Shown: piece by piece, positions 24,310-36,300 of the stretch
How the letters are laid out: the number at the start of each line of letters is the position of its first letter
Position numbering within the stretch: the first letter of the stretch is position 1
Assembly: GCF_002443255.2 (NCBI RefSeq)
Contig: NW_019211454.1
Span: 52,890,118-52,954,117, forward strand
Direction of reading: 5' to 3'
DNA length: 64,000 bases
Source: Varroa destructor
Taxonomy: Eukaryota > Arthropoda > Arachnida > Mesostigmata > Varroidae
Position numbers and translations under genes: made by a program
Notes under the pieces: model-generated
Told to the model about the DNA's origin: nothing
What the model saw: only the letters and a program-made list of their open reading frames with translations
Databases searched by the model: none

Positions 24310-26860
24310 GTTTCAGGACAGCTAACATTTTTAGAGCAGTTTTCGTTTACTTCGTCACTGAAATCTGGGTTAGTCCTACTAGCTTGACGCCTGTATATTC
24401 GGGCTGAAAATCAAACGTAGTCTGTAAAATGTCCGTCGTCACATGGGCAGGAAATTGTTCTCAGCTTACTGCATAAGACGGTGTTCGACTGTTGATGTGT
24501 ATGAAGGGGAACGCTCTCTGATTTTATTTGATGTTATGCTTAGCCTATAAAGGTTGATAGTTTACAAAGCTGCGAAGTAGAGCTCTCTCTTAGGCTAGAC
24601 TGGGCCATTTCCGGTGCAACCATTGGCCACTGCTTATACGTACGAATGACGGTAATTTCTTATCAGGCTTGAGATGAACTTTCTGTTTACACGTAATGAA
24701 GATATCTGCTATTTGCCGACATCGAGCGTCTACGAGTATATATGTTTATAGAATATTTCAAGTCCTAGTAAGCAGAGATAGGTTACTCTTGTTAATGCTC
24801 AATGTAACGACTCGATGAGATAAATATAATAAAAGAAGGATAAGTCGTAAAAACGTCGGACAGTGATAACCCTAAATCGTTTCAGAAAATGGCTTAGAGA
24901 TATTCAACGGGCTGCTGAGACTATTTGGTCTGCGTAATGGCAACAAGCAAATAGAATGTGACGGACAAAGAAGGTGCCCGGTTTTAAAAAAACCGCCAGG
25001 CTAAATTTCATCAATGCATCGACCGAGATTACTAACTGTTCTATATATATATATATATATATATATTGTGTTGTATACTATTGTAGAAGCGAGAACTCTG
25101 GAACGATGCTGCCGTAAATATGAAGTGAAAGTTCTGCCGATATTACTGCTTACTTATTTATGAAAATAGTCAGGGCAAAGAAGGAGCTGGTGTGAAGGGC
25201 AACAAACTCTTTCAACGACGTGAATGTATTGTAATAATAGCGATGATTCAAAGTTAGAAAAAGAAATAACACTGTTAGCAGGCCTTCACTATGCTGTTGG
25301 TAACAATAGCGATTGATGATGGCACCTGTCTGTAATGCTGTTATGGATTTTGTCACAATTACTATCGTTTTATCACCATGGAAGTTGTATTGTCCTGCAT
25401 TGAAGCAGGCCGCTGGTTCCTTCTCGCCATTTAACCGTGCTCAAACAAAAGCATTCTACTCCTCGTGTTGCTATGTTCAAGCTGTGAAAACTCTGTCGAG
25501 TGCACGAAAAGAGATGGGAGACCAGCTCAGCGTACCGTTTCGCGTGTTTAATTTCATCTAAACTGTTTTGTGACATCTATTACCGTAGCGGTTAGCACAA
25601 GTATAAACTATAATCCCTTTAGATTTCTGTCAGATGATGAGCAGATGTTAGGCAAAGGGAATCAGCCTGAGCGTAACGTAGTGCTTTATAGTGCCCGAAC
25701 AATTCAAATATATGATGCAATTTTACTAGAGTCCTAGCGTTTCAATTGATGTTAGGAAGTAACTGATAAATGCAATATATGTTACTTTTGTCGTTGGTAG
25801 AATACTGGCTAGAACATCAAACTCGCGGCAGAAACTTGCAAAACCTTGAAAAAAAAAATTAAATTTTTTAATGTTAAGATGTTTATCAAAATTAGAACAT
25901 TTCTAGAAATATTTTGCCTTTGAGAACGTGTGCCTTTTCACCCAGAACGTAGGCGCAAATGCTTCGTTCGGGGAAATGCCGAAGAAATCGGTTTACTATA
26001 ACGGTGTTGATGAAGTCCGCTAGGATTTCATTCGAACTATCACCTACATCGTTACATCATAAAGCTTGCACCCATTTATACTAACTCGATCGAGAATCCT
26101 GAAAGCTATTTGACAGAGAAACAAGGATGGAGGCACTACTTGCTTTCAGTGCTCATTTACCGTCATTGTTGACAGCCTTATGTAGCATGCCCTTACAGAA
26201 ACGTCTGCAACATAACACCGAAGTTTTAAGGAAGAGGCAGATAGGCCTAATTATCCAATAGAAGATATACGTCGACTACAACATCACTAATTAGTACTTT
26301 GCCCATAATAAAAAAAATTGTTTAAATAATTTATCTTAAATTGATCTAACTTCTCTCTTAAAAATAAAATCTTTTCTCCCAAGGAACAACCTGATTATGT
26401 TATCTACGGTGGTTTTCGTTTCACTCTGTTTATTGCTATTAGTACATAACTATAGCACAATAAAGACTGGCAGGCAAAATAAATATGAATTTATTTGGCT
26501 TAGAAATTTTCTGATGCTGGGGTCGATATGAGGGAAACGATCTCGGCATGTATTATGTATATCTAATGTCTCTAAAAACCGCAAGGCGTTTCTGGGCAAG
26601 CAAATAATGGCCTCGGGAACGACCATAATCCGTTAATTGGAGTCGCAGGTTACCATGTTAATTATCGTTGCTTAGGCACAAGTACAGGAAAGTTGAGTCA
26701 ATATCGGATAATGGTCACTAATGACGCAATCAGCGATGGCTGTAAAATCGGCATCGTGCGCAGCTCTACCTTCTGTGTGTTGTCAACGGCTGAGCACGGT
26801 GGGATATATAAACCGAGTAATACTGTTTTTTCGATTCCTTTAAAAGTAGCCCGTTATAAA

Positions 26861-26878
26861 TTTTTTTTTTTTTTTTTT
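26861..26878. repeat. T18 homopolymer
   Basis: Eighteen T residues on the plus strand. This could be the reverse-strand poly(A) of an old retroposed sequence whose body would lie at higher coordinates on the minus strand's upstream side, but none was recognised. Confidence 0.9.
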
Positions 26879-27061
26879 GCTAATTAAAGCATGGAACACT
26901 TATTACGTAACGATACACGAATATGTGGCTTAGTTACAATTTAGATTATTACCCAACCAGATTCCGCCAACAGCCGCGCTGGCAACAGTTTTTACTCAGT
27001 CGTATCGTATTCTACTATTAAATAGAACACGAACATTAAATCTTTACCTTGTTGTTCTTAC

Positions 27062-27118
27062 TTGTAGCTTTGGGATCAAAACATTAGCTTTCCGCGCAAT
27101 ATCTACGACCAAAAATTC
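27062..27118 (-). CDS. candidate short internal exon
   Basis: Minus strand: acceptor CTTTTAAGCTTAG, then 19 codons reading EFLVVDIARKANVLIPKLQ, then donor CTACAA followed by GTAAGA. Phase is 0 at both ends and length is 57 bases. Codons show coding-like periodicity. I found no adjoining exon with a matching phase: the open minus-strand segment at 27439-27624 ends in a stop or a phase-1 donor. Not recognised. Confidence 0.22.
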
Positions 27119-29773
27119 CTAAGCTTAAAAGAGTACATTATCAAGTAAATATGCTCTCAAAGTTGTTAATTAAGCGCCTCGATCTGTCGCGTCGTGTGGC
27201 ACGATCCATTTACGAATTTTGTCGACGCGGGTTCTCTGCTATATTTTGCAGACGATATAGTAGAAAAAACCCAGACAAAACATGAAATAGGTGACTTGCT
27301 AATTCTATATCCAATATTTTCGATTTATGTTGAGTAGAACCGTAGATGATCGTAATGGACATAAAGCGACGAATAACAGGCGGTAATGGTTGGTGGGCAA
27401 GTATTTACGTCGCGTAAACTTTGTGTTTGTAACGATTTTTAGCTGCGTTTACTTGACAACACAGAACGACAAGTGTAAGTGAGGGCAACTCGCGAACTCG
27501 ATTTGTTAAATAGCGCGAGGATTTGAACTTTTCTAGCTAAATATGGCAAGTAAACAAATTGATATAAGGCGTTCATATTGATATACGCACACCGAGCGGT
27601 GTTATCGACGCCTTTCAAACCCAACGCAGACTAACTGCTGTGTAAATGGTCGACTTATGTACAAAATAGCCAAGGCTCAGTAAACTTTGCCAGTAACAAT
27701 GCTTGAAGCGGCTAAATTTCAGATACTAAAAAAAATGTTTATTTAGATGTGCTGTGGAGTGGCCAATTAAAGTCTCTTTACTTTCTTGGTTTCTCCTCGT
27801 TGGCAAAGGTTATACGGTAATTCATATGTAACGTAACACGTAACTGCAACTTTATATATAAATAATAATTACTTTGTACCATCTTCAATATATATATATA
27901 TATATATAGTTCTATGGTACTTTAACGGTTTAGAGAGCATCTGCCAGACTACACTGAGCTTTTCGGTATGAATTCACACAGACACACACACACGTACAAT
28001 GTCGCGTTTGTGTGTGTATGTGTATGCGGGCGGGCGGAAGAGAGATTGTGATGAGAATAGACAAAATAACAGAGAAATTATATCCAGTCATTGTTCTGGG
28101 CTCACTGCCAAGGCCGGTAGTAGTCGCCAGCAGCAGCTCGTGCACCACAGTAAAAATGTGCAAAAACACGATCGCAAAAAACGCAATACATTTCTGTCTA
28201 CTAAACAGATCTAATGCTCCGAAGTGGTCAAAGTCTTGACAGATCGGCAGACTCATCGATGATTTTTCAGCAGCGATTCATAAGATGCTTGTTTCGACGA
28301 ATTGTTGTTGATCATTATCGAAGTCAATGGACGGCTAAATCAAATCCATTTTGATGCAGAAGTAGGCGACACCGAAGTGCTTGTTTTATTTAGCCTACTA
28401 AGGACAGTTAGCATAATCAGCGTCACCATGGTCATAATGGCACGACAAGATGGTAGTCGTATGGAATATGAAGTGTTAAAATTAGTCAGAGCTTCGGGCA
28501 CGCCTATATAATTATGGTGGCTAAAATTCTGTAATATTCTTTTGTCACTTTTATTCTTGCTAACAGGCAGGCAAGTATGAAGAAAGACTGTAGGCTAGAC
28601 CGGTTTGTGTGAACTTTCGTATACAGCCGAAATTCTTTAACAATCGACGTCTAGTTAAAAAAAAATGTTCAAAAAATTAAGAATAACCTTAATTCACTTA
28701 AACTAGAAAATGGTGTTCGCGGGCTGGATTTAAAATACTTATAGGGAGCGCTCGCTACCGTGACCTAGACAGACGCTATTAACGCACATATCATTTTACC
28801 ACAATAGGGTTTGCCTTAGCAAACAAAATCGCCGGAGAAATGTTTAAACATATTTTAAGCCGTTGTTTCGTATTGACGGAAATCTCCTATACGGGTTAAC
28901 AAAAGCTGTTAGTTATTATTATGTAACAGATGTATGTAAGATGCAGACACAGGCGAGACTCTATTCCGTATACTAGTTTGTGAATATGCATTTGCGAATG
29001 GTATCGGCTTGTAAAAAATAATTTAACCGCGATTTGTCGCAATACTGTGCTGCCACCAGTACAATTTCTATTCCGTTAGTACGATACGTGTGGATATAGC
29101 TTTTCTATGAAAAAATACGCACGTCGTCGCTTCAGTTGATATTAATTTTATCATCAACGGATATTTTGACAACGCTTTTACTTTCATAGTTCATGTTATA
29201 TTACCTTTGAGACTTTAGTACTGCTGTTCACATGCGGGTGATAAATTTATGCCGCACTCACATCCGAAGCGACCTCCAGACCGATGAAAGTAGCGGATTC
29301 GTTATCGACGTTACATTTCCTTATCCAATTGAGTTAATCTTTGAACAAGTCGCGATGGTACAAGAATAGAAGCTTAGACCTTAGAACTGAATTTATGCGT
29401 GGAACAATTATAAAGCAACAAGACCATAACGACAAGAGTAATGACAAGTCGTTCGCACTTCTAGCCTCATGACAAAACGCAGCTTGAGATACCACTACCC
29501 GTGTTTAGCTCTTAGGCTTAGGTACTTCCAATTTGATTCCTGACCGCACAAGTACCTGTGTTGCTCGACATTTCAGCCTAAGTCGAGGCGGGGCAATGCG
29601 CTCACAGCATCATATTGTACATAAATTAAACAAGTGATTTCCGGTGATAGTGTGAGCTTACCATCCGTACCAACATTTCTTTTCTCAAACAGAAAATTCG
29701 AATAAATTGATCACAGTTGTATATTTACGATTTGTACGAGTAAAAGCAAAATGTGGCATTGCTAATGGGCAGA

Positions 29774-30004
29774 TTAATTTTTAGCCAAAAAAAATGTGTC
29801 TGTTATAGAATGGACGGTTCCACAAGCATTAGTCACTGCTCTGTTTCCCACTATTTCGATATCATATAATGGTTGTCCTTCGTTAATAATACCAGTCACC
29901 TTTGTGTGAGCGTTGAGACGAAATTGTAATGTAGGGTGGTCAGAAGTAGTATTTTGTGCGCAAGCGGGGCACATCGGATGATGTAAACAGATCCCAATTT
30001 TTGG
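29774..30004 (-). CDS. candidate four-exon gene, last exon
   Basis: The minus-strand frame reads PKIGICLHHPMCPACAQNT, passes LQFRLNAHTKVTGIINEGQ, PLYDIEIVGNRAVTNACG and ends DTFFLAKN, then stop. Codon periodicity is strong, making this one of the more convincing coding stretches in the window. The proposed acceptor (GTATTAG) lacks a pyrimidine tract. An alternative in-frame acceptor is CACACAAAG before VTGII, and an internal ATG (MCPACAQ) could start a separate single-exon gene. CLHHPMCPAC has metal-binding-like cysteine and histidine spacing, but I recognise no family. Confidence 0.38.
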   Translation of the reverse strand, partial: PKIGICLHHPMCPACAQNTTSDHPTLQFRLNAHTKVTGIINEGQPLYDIEIVGNRAVTNACGTVHSITDTFFLAKN

Positions 30005-30254
30005 CTAATACTGTTTAGCCCGTTCTTCTCATTAAGTTGTAGCATGTGTCTGTCTGTACGTAGCGGAAAGTCGGAAGTTGTAGGGAAAGTAAATTGAGCA
30101 TTTAAAATTAAGCGATGATTGCAGTACCTCTTACCCGACTTTGGGGGGTGAAGAGGTGAAGAAAGCAGGAAGGAGACAGACTTGACTTCAGCTCCTCCTC
30201 CCCCATCTCCCCCGGGAACTGTGAAGCCGTGAATCAGGGACGATGTTAAATAGC

Positions 30255-30330
30255 CAAAGTATTGCTTGTGCAGCGGCTAGAATCGAACGAGGTGTGCTGT
30301 CCACTGGTCAACTAGCCCCTCAAACTAAGC
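30255..30330 (-). repeat. tRNA-like pol III motif, possible SINE fragment
   Basis: Minus strand: TTGACCAGTGG resembles an A box (TGGCNNAGTGG) and GTTCGATTC fits the B-box consensus (GWTCRANNC). Outer bases GGCTAG and CTAGCC can pair. The A-B spacing is only about 12 bases, too short for an intact tRNA, so it is not called as a tRNA gene. It suggests a tRNA-derived repeat or a coincidence. Confidence 0.3.
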
Positions 30331-30904
30331 AAAGCCTGTTTTTTAGCTTCTACAGCGAATGGCTCACTTATTAATGAATGAAGTCATTTTTCGACGCTTT
30401 CCTTGTTGTTGCTAATGCTTCTGCCGGATATCCGGGCGACTGGTCCATCAGATAAGGATTGACGGAACCGTAGAAAAGGAAAAAGTTGTCGAAAATCTCC
30501 GGTGCCAAAATCTGCCGCCACCCGCTACTGCCGAAATGCAGAATTCAGTCAGTGAAGGTTACAAGGCGAAGCGGAGAGATAATCAAGAATAATTAAAAAA
30601 ATGCCAAGAGTGGAAGCGGGCTTAGGGAAAAGAGATTTTTTCGTCACGGATCAGTAATAGGTCCAGTTGGGTTGAGGCTGAAAGAACAAGGAACAGGCTG
30701 AAAGAAAGAGGAGGACAGACTTACAATTCCAGCGATTGGTAAGCGGTCACTGCTTTTGAGCCAGATCAGAAGTGAGACGGCAGCTGGTTAACTGTTAGCT
30801 CGCGTTAGCCACAAGCACCAGTAGATGAACTAAGAGTGTAATTATTATCGACCCTAAGTGCGAACCTGATTGGTTTCGCCGCGTACGTTAGAAGAAATAC
30901 GTAC

Positions 30905-30994
30905 CTCGAAAAGACACCTTTGGAACGGTTGTTGTACGTTGATTTTGCAGCAATGTCGCATGACTCTAATGGGTGCCAAGAAACAGTGGGCGTT
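30905..30994 (-). CDS. candidate four-exon gene, exon 3
   Basis: Acceptor TTTCACTTGCCTAG and donor TCGAG followed by GTACGT bound 90 bases on the minus strand. In phase 0 it reads NAHCFLAPIRVMRHCCKINV and QQPFQRCLFE, with four cysteines. A second frame (phase 2 in and out, TPTVSWHPLESCDIAAK...) is also open and has better codon periodicity. Phase 0 is chosen only because exon 2 leaves in phase 0. The splice sites are good; the frame is uncertain. Confidence 0.3.
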
Positions 30995-31132
30995 CTAGGC
31001 AAGTGAAATCGAGCGAAATCATCGCATACTTGGGAATAATTGCAAAAACCAATAATGAGATATAGCACAGATCATATCGGGTACTAATGCTCAGCGAAAT
31101 ACCAGAGTGCCTATATCCGACTCTAAACTTAC

Positions 31133-31215
31133 CACTGCATAACACACAAAGAAAGGATGGCGACAACGACTCAGAAGTACGGATAATTCTACGATCGCAT
31201 CATCGTATTTTGTGC
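31133..31215 (-). CDS. candidate four-exon gene, exon 2
   Basis: The exon is bounded by acceptor CGATTTTTGCAG and donor GCAGTG followed by GTAAGT, both strong. The phase-1 frame encodes TKYDDAIVELSVLLSRCRH and PFFVCYAV, and exits in phase 0. One of the other two frames stops within five codons. The exon joins exon 1 across a 386-base intron and exon 3 across a 138-base intron, with consistent phases. The segment looks like an amphipathic helix followed by a hydrophobic strand. Confidence 0.37.
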
Positions 31216-31601
31216 CTGCAAAAATCGAATGTTGCCAGCGGGAACGAGCGTCTGATGAGCCGCAGCGTTTTCGCTCATATCAGAAACCCCACCTGCGGTA
31301 CCTCTATTTTTACCCCACCCGATGGTCTGACATCTGACATTTTTCACCTTTTCTGGAACAGACGTACTGACGTTGTTGTTCGCTTCTTTGAATAAATTCC
31401 TGCTCTGAGCACATACTAATTATGTCAACCAGTGTACAGCTTACACCTAGTCATCATGCGATATGCGTAATGTCGTTCTGGCGTGAAAAATAGAACTCTA
31501 GCATCAGAAACCCATAGAGCTAAAGCAGCATTCGATGTACCGTGCATTTACGAATTTATAGCAATGTTCGATTCTGAGTAAAGCTAACAAACACTGCTTA
31601 C

Positions 31602-31734
31602 CTATACGTTCGCATTGACTTTGTCGTAATTCAGTAAGTGTAGTACTAGTACCAGCTGTGATACGGCGGCTGATATGAGGACGAGAGCTCGCCAGAACGA
31701 AATAAGCGGATTCACCCTCGCCCATGGTTTCCAT
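31602..31734 (-). CDS. candidate four-exon gene, exon 1
   Basis: The minus-strand ATG at 31734 (or the better Kozak AACCATGG at 31725) opens METMGEGESAYFVLASSR, then PHISRRITAGTSTTLTELRQ, and ends at a perfect donor, ATAG followed by GTAAGC, phase 1. An in-frame TGA directly precedes the first ATG, so this should be the initiating exon. The next exon downstream with a phase-1 acceptor is at 31215, giving a junction Gly codon. Protein family not recognised. There is no signal peptide. Confidence 0.35.
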
Positions 31735-32853
31735 TCATTTGACCTCTGAGAAGCGTTTACGAACCTTACAAGTGTTACTGTGTGAATCCTACTGCCGCTG
31801 TAGCTGCTCGTTCTATATGAAGTTTTTTTTTTCGTTCGTTGCGTGCATTGGTCTTTCTCGCAGTAGTAAGAATATTACCACTAGTTCAACTAGCGCTCAA
31901 CGCCAGCCGCCAAAAGTGAGCTGCAAGAACGACCAGCTCACAGGTACAGTGGTGTGTATGCATATCTGTGCCCCTAAACATTTCCTCTTGTGCCATCACT
32001 GCGCCTTTGGGGGTTATACGGCAGCGTTGATTTAGTCAGCTTCTTCTGGAGACAGCATACGTCTTCTGCTCGCCGCTGTCAGCTTTAATCGTTAACTTTT
32101 AGCGTCCTGAGAAGACGCTGCCTCGGCATGGTCACAAAGCTTTGAATCGTTAGGAAATGCCGGCCATAGCAACAGTGCTTCTTTCCAGCGTTCACGGTAA
32201 CTGTTGAAACTAGTGGCAGAAGTAGAGGTGCAAATGAAGGGACTCAACCTAGCTACTCTCGCTCCTCATGCCGTTATTGGTACTGCGTGTAAAACGCAAA
32301 ATCTACGGGACAGATGGGCAGATCAAAAGTAGATTACCACGCGCAAGCACACAAACACACAGTCACAAATAGAACTACTCGCCTACTTAGTTCGGCTAAA
32401 ACGATGTCCGTCTGTCTAGCGAACTTCGCATAAGTTTCGATTTGGGCTTAAAGTCGCTCTTCCAATGAAAGCAGCGTCATCTGGTGGTGAATCATCTGGC
32501 ACTCGGTGTTATACGGCTTGGCGGGTGCAACATTTGTCCCAAGCGTATTGGTTGGCCATAGTTCTACCATGGAAAACGTCTAGGAGAAAACAGAAAGGGA
32601 CATAGAGGGGACTGGTCATCGACTAAGACAACTTGCTTGGCATTTTGTCCTGTCAACAGTCCTGTCAACATTGGACCTGTTGGTATCTAAAAGGCTAAAA
32701 ACACCAGTGGAGATATAGATAATATATACAGTGAATACGTGGTGTTACAGTGGACTGTGTGTAAATCAGGGCGGTGATTACTACTCGGATGTGCGGAATG
32801 TGATTTACTACTTGACTTTCTTGCAACCGCGGATACTATTGATGATTACTTAC

Positions 32854-33042
32854 ATTCATACACGCTCATTATAAAGTACGCCTCTGAAAGTAGCTGCTGA
32901 AAGGGGTTCGGTTGATCCTGCGTTATTCCGAGTAGAAATTTGGTCTCTGGGCTCTGAGTCGCTAGCCTTTCTTCTGGGGCTATTTGGTCTGCTGCAGTCC
33001 AGAAGAAGCTGTCGAAATCAACCTTTGTGGACAAGAGTGTTG
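32854..33042 (-). CDS. candidate internal exon, unrecognised
   Basis: Acceptor CTCTCCTACAATAG and a perfect donor (GAAT followed by GTAAGT) flank 189 bases. The exon is phase 1 at both ends. The frame encodes TLLSTKVDFDSFFWTAADQ, IAPEERLATQSPETKFLLG and ITQDQPNPFQQLLSEAY, then FIMSVYE. It is acidic and protein-like. Its phase would also allow splicing directly to the exon at 31215, bypassing the ATG exon at 31602-31734, so it could be part of an alternative N-terminus of that gene. No family recognised. Confidence 0.35.
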
Positions 33043-33161
33043 CTATTGTAGGAGAGATAGAAGTCGCGTGTTGTGTTTAAAATCGTGAAACTGACCTACT
33101 CTAATGGCGCTTTTGTGCAGAGAGGGTTGTATACCGCAGTGCCAGTGGTCTCCATTTGCAG

Positions 33162-33357
33162 CCGCTTTATTCCCAATGGAGATTGTGAAGGAGGCTCGAC
33201 TTGAGGCTGCTGGCTGGTGGTCGGTAGCTGTAGAAGCTGCGGTCGGAGTAACCAGACTGGATAGCCTTTTCCGAGGTGCCGGCAGAGGAACACAGGGCAG
33301 CTATGATGTCAATTCGCCAAAGTCAACGGCAATCAAGATTAAAAATCATATATTGTG
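33162..33357 (+). CDS. candidate plus-strand exon opposite the 32.8-kb exon
   Basis: Acceptor TCTCCATTTGCAG and donor TGT followed by GTAAGT bound a phase-1-in, phase-0-out frame reading ALFPMEIVKEARLEAAGWW, SVAVEAAVGVTRLDSLFRG and PKSTAIKIKNHILC. First codon positions are rich in G, a coding sign. The minus strand of the same bases is also open in three frames, one of them (phase 1 after CATCATAG) with good periodicity, so strand assignment is unsure. Not recognised. Confidence 0.27.
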
Positions 33358-36300
33358 TGTAAGTAATTGTTCTATTGCAAGACTAACTCCGACCACGCTT
33401 CGACTAAAGCTACATATAACTGTCATTTCAATTCTGGCAGCTGTAGCAATTACAGGCAAACATTTCCTCAAACTAGCATGAGCTCATGCTGTTACACTAT
33501 TTTTTCTTGATGTAACTACGAAGTCGTGGGCGTTACACATTTTCATTTGGTCGACAGATCGTGCACGCTGTTAGCCATTGAGTTGTCGTAACAATGACTT
33601 TAACAAATTACAAAGTACCATCTATTTCCACCGATCTTTTCGGTGTTTTATTGATAATTATTACCTGTAGTGTTTTCGCATATTTTTGTGACCAGTGCTA
33701 TCGGTACCCGGAATTGGTGTCAAAGGATAGTCAGCTTGCATGCTTCCTAGTTGAGGAGATCATAAAGCTAAAGCACTATGTACGTCTATTTCTACACATT
33801 TATTGATGGTATCATCGGACTCCTCTCTGAATGCAAGCAAGAGTGACCTAGAGTCAATGTACGATGTCTAACTCCGATAAAGATAGCTAACTGCTACTAT
33901 TTATAATATTAAAGTAGTAATAGCCAGCATACTAATATATGTATGTATACGTTGTTCATTGACGTGCTAAGTGGCGACAGACACTGAAGTCCACCCCAAA
34001 CATTTTGTCTTTACATCGCACGAATAAAACAGTTGAGAGGTTTTTTGTGCTTTGTTAGTAAGCGGGATATGAGCCATTACGAGGTGCTCCATAGATACGC
34101 TAGTCATATACACGCTTATGTTTAGTTTTACTAAAGCTAGCTCTTTAAGAAGACTGTCAGCGCAGTTTTATACTAGACCAGCACCGTTCACAGGAACTCC
34201 CTTTAATATTCATATGATTTTCTGAAGTTCGTACAATATTATAGACACTTAACTTTACTAGCACCTCTGCCGTTGCAATTATCAATAGTAATATACGTCT
34301 ATCGCAAAAACGCTAACCATGTCTCGAATAGCATGATCTACACTTTGAGAGCGCTTATTCTTCCAAGTGCACCTGGTGCTATATTTTGCTTACCATTGCT
34401 GATATTGAGCTGAACTAGTTCTTTATCACGTAGCGTACGATTCTGACAAACCAGGTCGGCATATCCGCACGGCAGAGTCATGGGGAAACTACCGTATAGC
34501 TCCGTTTACTTGGTGGTTATGAATGAATAGGTGCACGGACACGCTATTATGGAAGCAGAAACATCGACGATGGCTTCACGTCGGCCGCTGATAGGTCAAG
34601 GTTTTGACTGTCGACTTATAACGAAGTGTACCTAATTGTGAATGCTATGTGATCTAATTTAGTTTGAGCGCTATTTATGACCACAGCCAGTGCTAACTTG
34701 GCCTAGACAGGTTAATATACGGAGATAACGGAAAAACGACACAGATTTAGCTTTATAGAGAACTGAATTGTGCAAATAAAGTGAAAGAAAGGTGTAAACA
34801 ACTGTGATTATTACAGACGATTAGGTTGGGAAAGTAAATGCGAGCAGCGGTTTCCTAAAATGACGTTTGATGGAAGTAATGATTTATTTTGAATTAATCA
34901 GATATGTGGCGACTACAATAGTACTAGTAATGCACTAGCTAATAGACACAAAATAATTGAATGTATACAAGCAACTATGCTTGGGTGAGCTGAGCTCCGC
35001 GAGTTGCGTGTTCTGATTTCACTTATAACTCACTAGAACTTAGGCCTGAAAAACGTGCAACATGAATGCCAGTGACGTAAAATCGTTTATTCGATTATGT
35101 AAAGGGAAAACAATACGCCTTTAGATGCTACCGTTGAGTATCGACTTTTGTTGTTTACACGCGAGAAAGCACGAATTCGAAGTGAGCATCTTGTACTACC
35201 TGAGATTTACGGAAAAACTGTGTGCTTTGATATATAAACATTTGTTATGAAGTCACATATAAACGTATCGTATGCTTCGTGTAATTACGAGCTGGTGTTC
35301 GCTAGTAAATGTGATATCTGTCCTTGCATAGTGTGTCGCCGTTAAATTCAGGTTCCTAACAGTTAAATAACATCTACTTGAGCATGGAGTGGACTAACCT
35401 AATCCAGTTATGGAATGGATAACATCTACCATTTTTATTTCATTAGTCTTGGCCGATTCAACATTTGCTGTTACTGCTTCTATTGTTTTACGTCAGCTAT
35501 TACTACTTCTAATATTACGATAGGGATCATATGTATGCTGGTAGAGCAACGCTTAACGGTAGTGTTAATCTTTAAATTTGAAGCGTGTTTGCTGTTGGCT
35601 GTAAGCAATAGTTTTACGTTATTATTGACAGGATAAGGGAATCATGGCTTTACGTGTTACTCGAGTGTACACAAGAGTAGGGAGAGACAGTACAAGAACG
35701 CAGGATAAGATAGTCAGCAAAGGTTAGCGCTAACACAATTTAATAGTTATAGGTACGATTCTAACATGAACACTGCGAAGTCATAGTTTGCGTTTATTTA
35801 CGCTGATGTAGCTATGAAAGGGAACTGACAATTTCGATAATTTTGAATGTATCTACACCGATGTGAGATGGAAATGCTCGCCCCGGCAATGAGCAGAAAA
35901 TTCTAGCGTTTAGAGCTTAGATGATTAGCGTCTTGCAAGGATTTCCGCCCTTAGCAGCTACCGAAATGCTCTACTCATTCATATGCTTGAATTAGACATT
36001 CTAAATCAACCACAGGGAACTGGAAAATAATAAACGAAAACATTATAGATTAGTAAAGCTCAAATAAAGCGGTTGCAGCTGATTAGGTCAGCAATCTTAA
36101 ATAGTCTAGTATACGCTGTCATTTTTATTGAGCAGACTCGCCCACCATAAACAGCCGATGCCGACCCTTTAACATAAATACTTACAAATATGATAATGAT
36201 AAACCACTGATCTATTTCTATCAGGTACCACTTCGTTAGTTGTCGCAAGGTATTTAAGCATTGTTAGCGGCGAAAATATCTTCGTAATATTCAACCCAGC

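Noticed and set aside
27449..27480. 32-base micro-exon between TTTTTAG and GTAAGT on the plus strand
   Set aside because: Too short to judge, and it overlaps a minus-strand open frame (27439-27624) with better coding character.
27439..27624. Minus-strand frame GLKGVDNTARCAYINMNALY… with good codon periodicity
   Set aside because: The acceptor upstream is mediocre and the frame ends without a donor in a phase matching the next exon candidate. Not enough to call a gene.
27930..28256. 108-codon minus-strand frame with Cys-Val and His-Thr runs
   Set aside because: The runs come from a CA/GT repeat; no gene structure.
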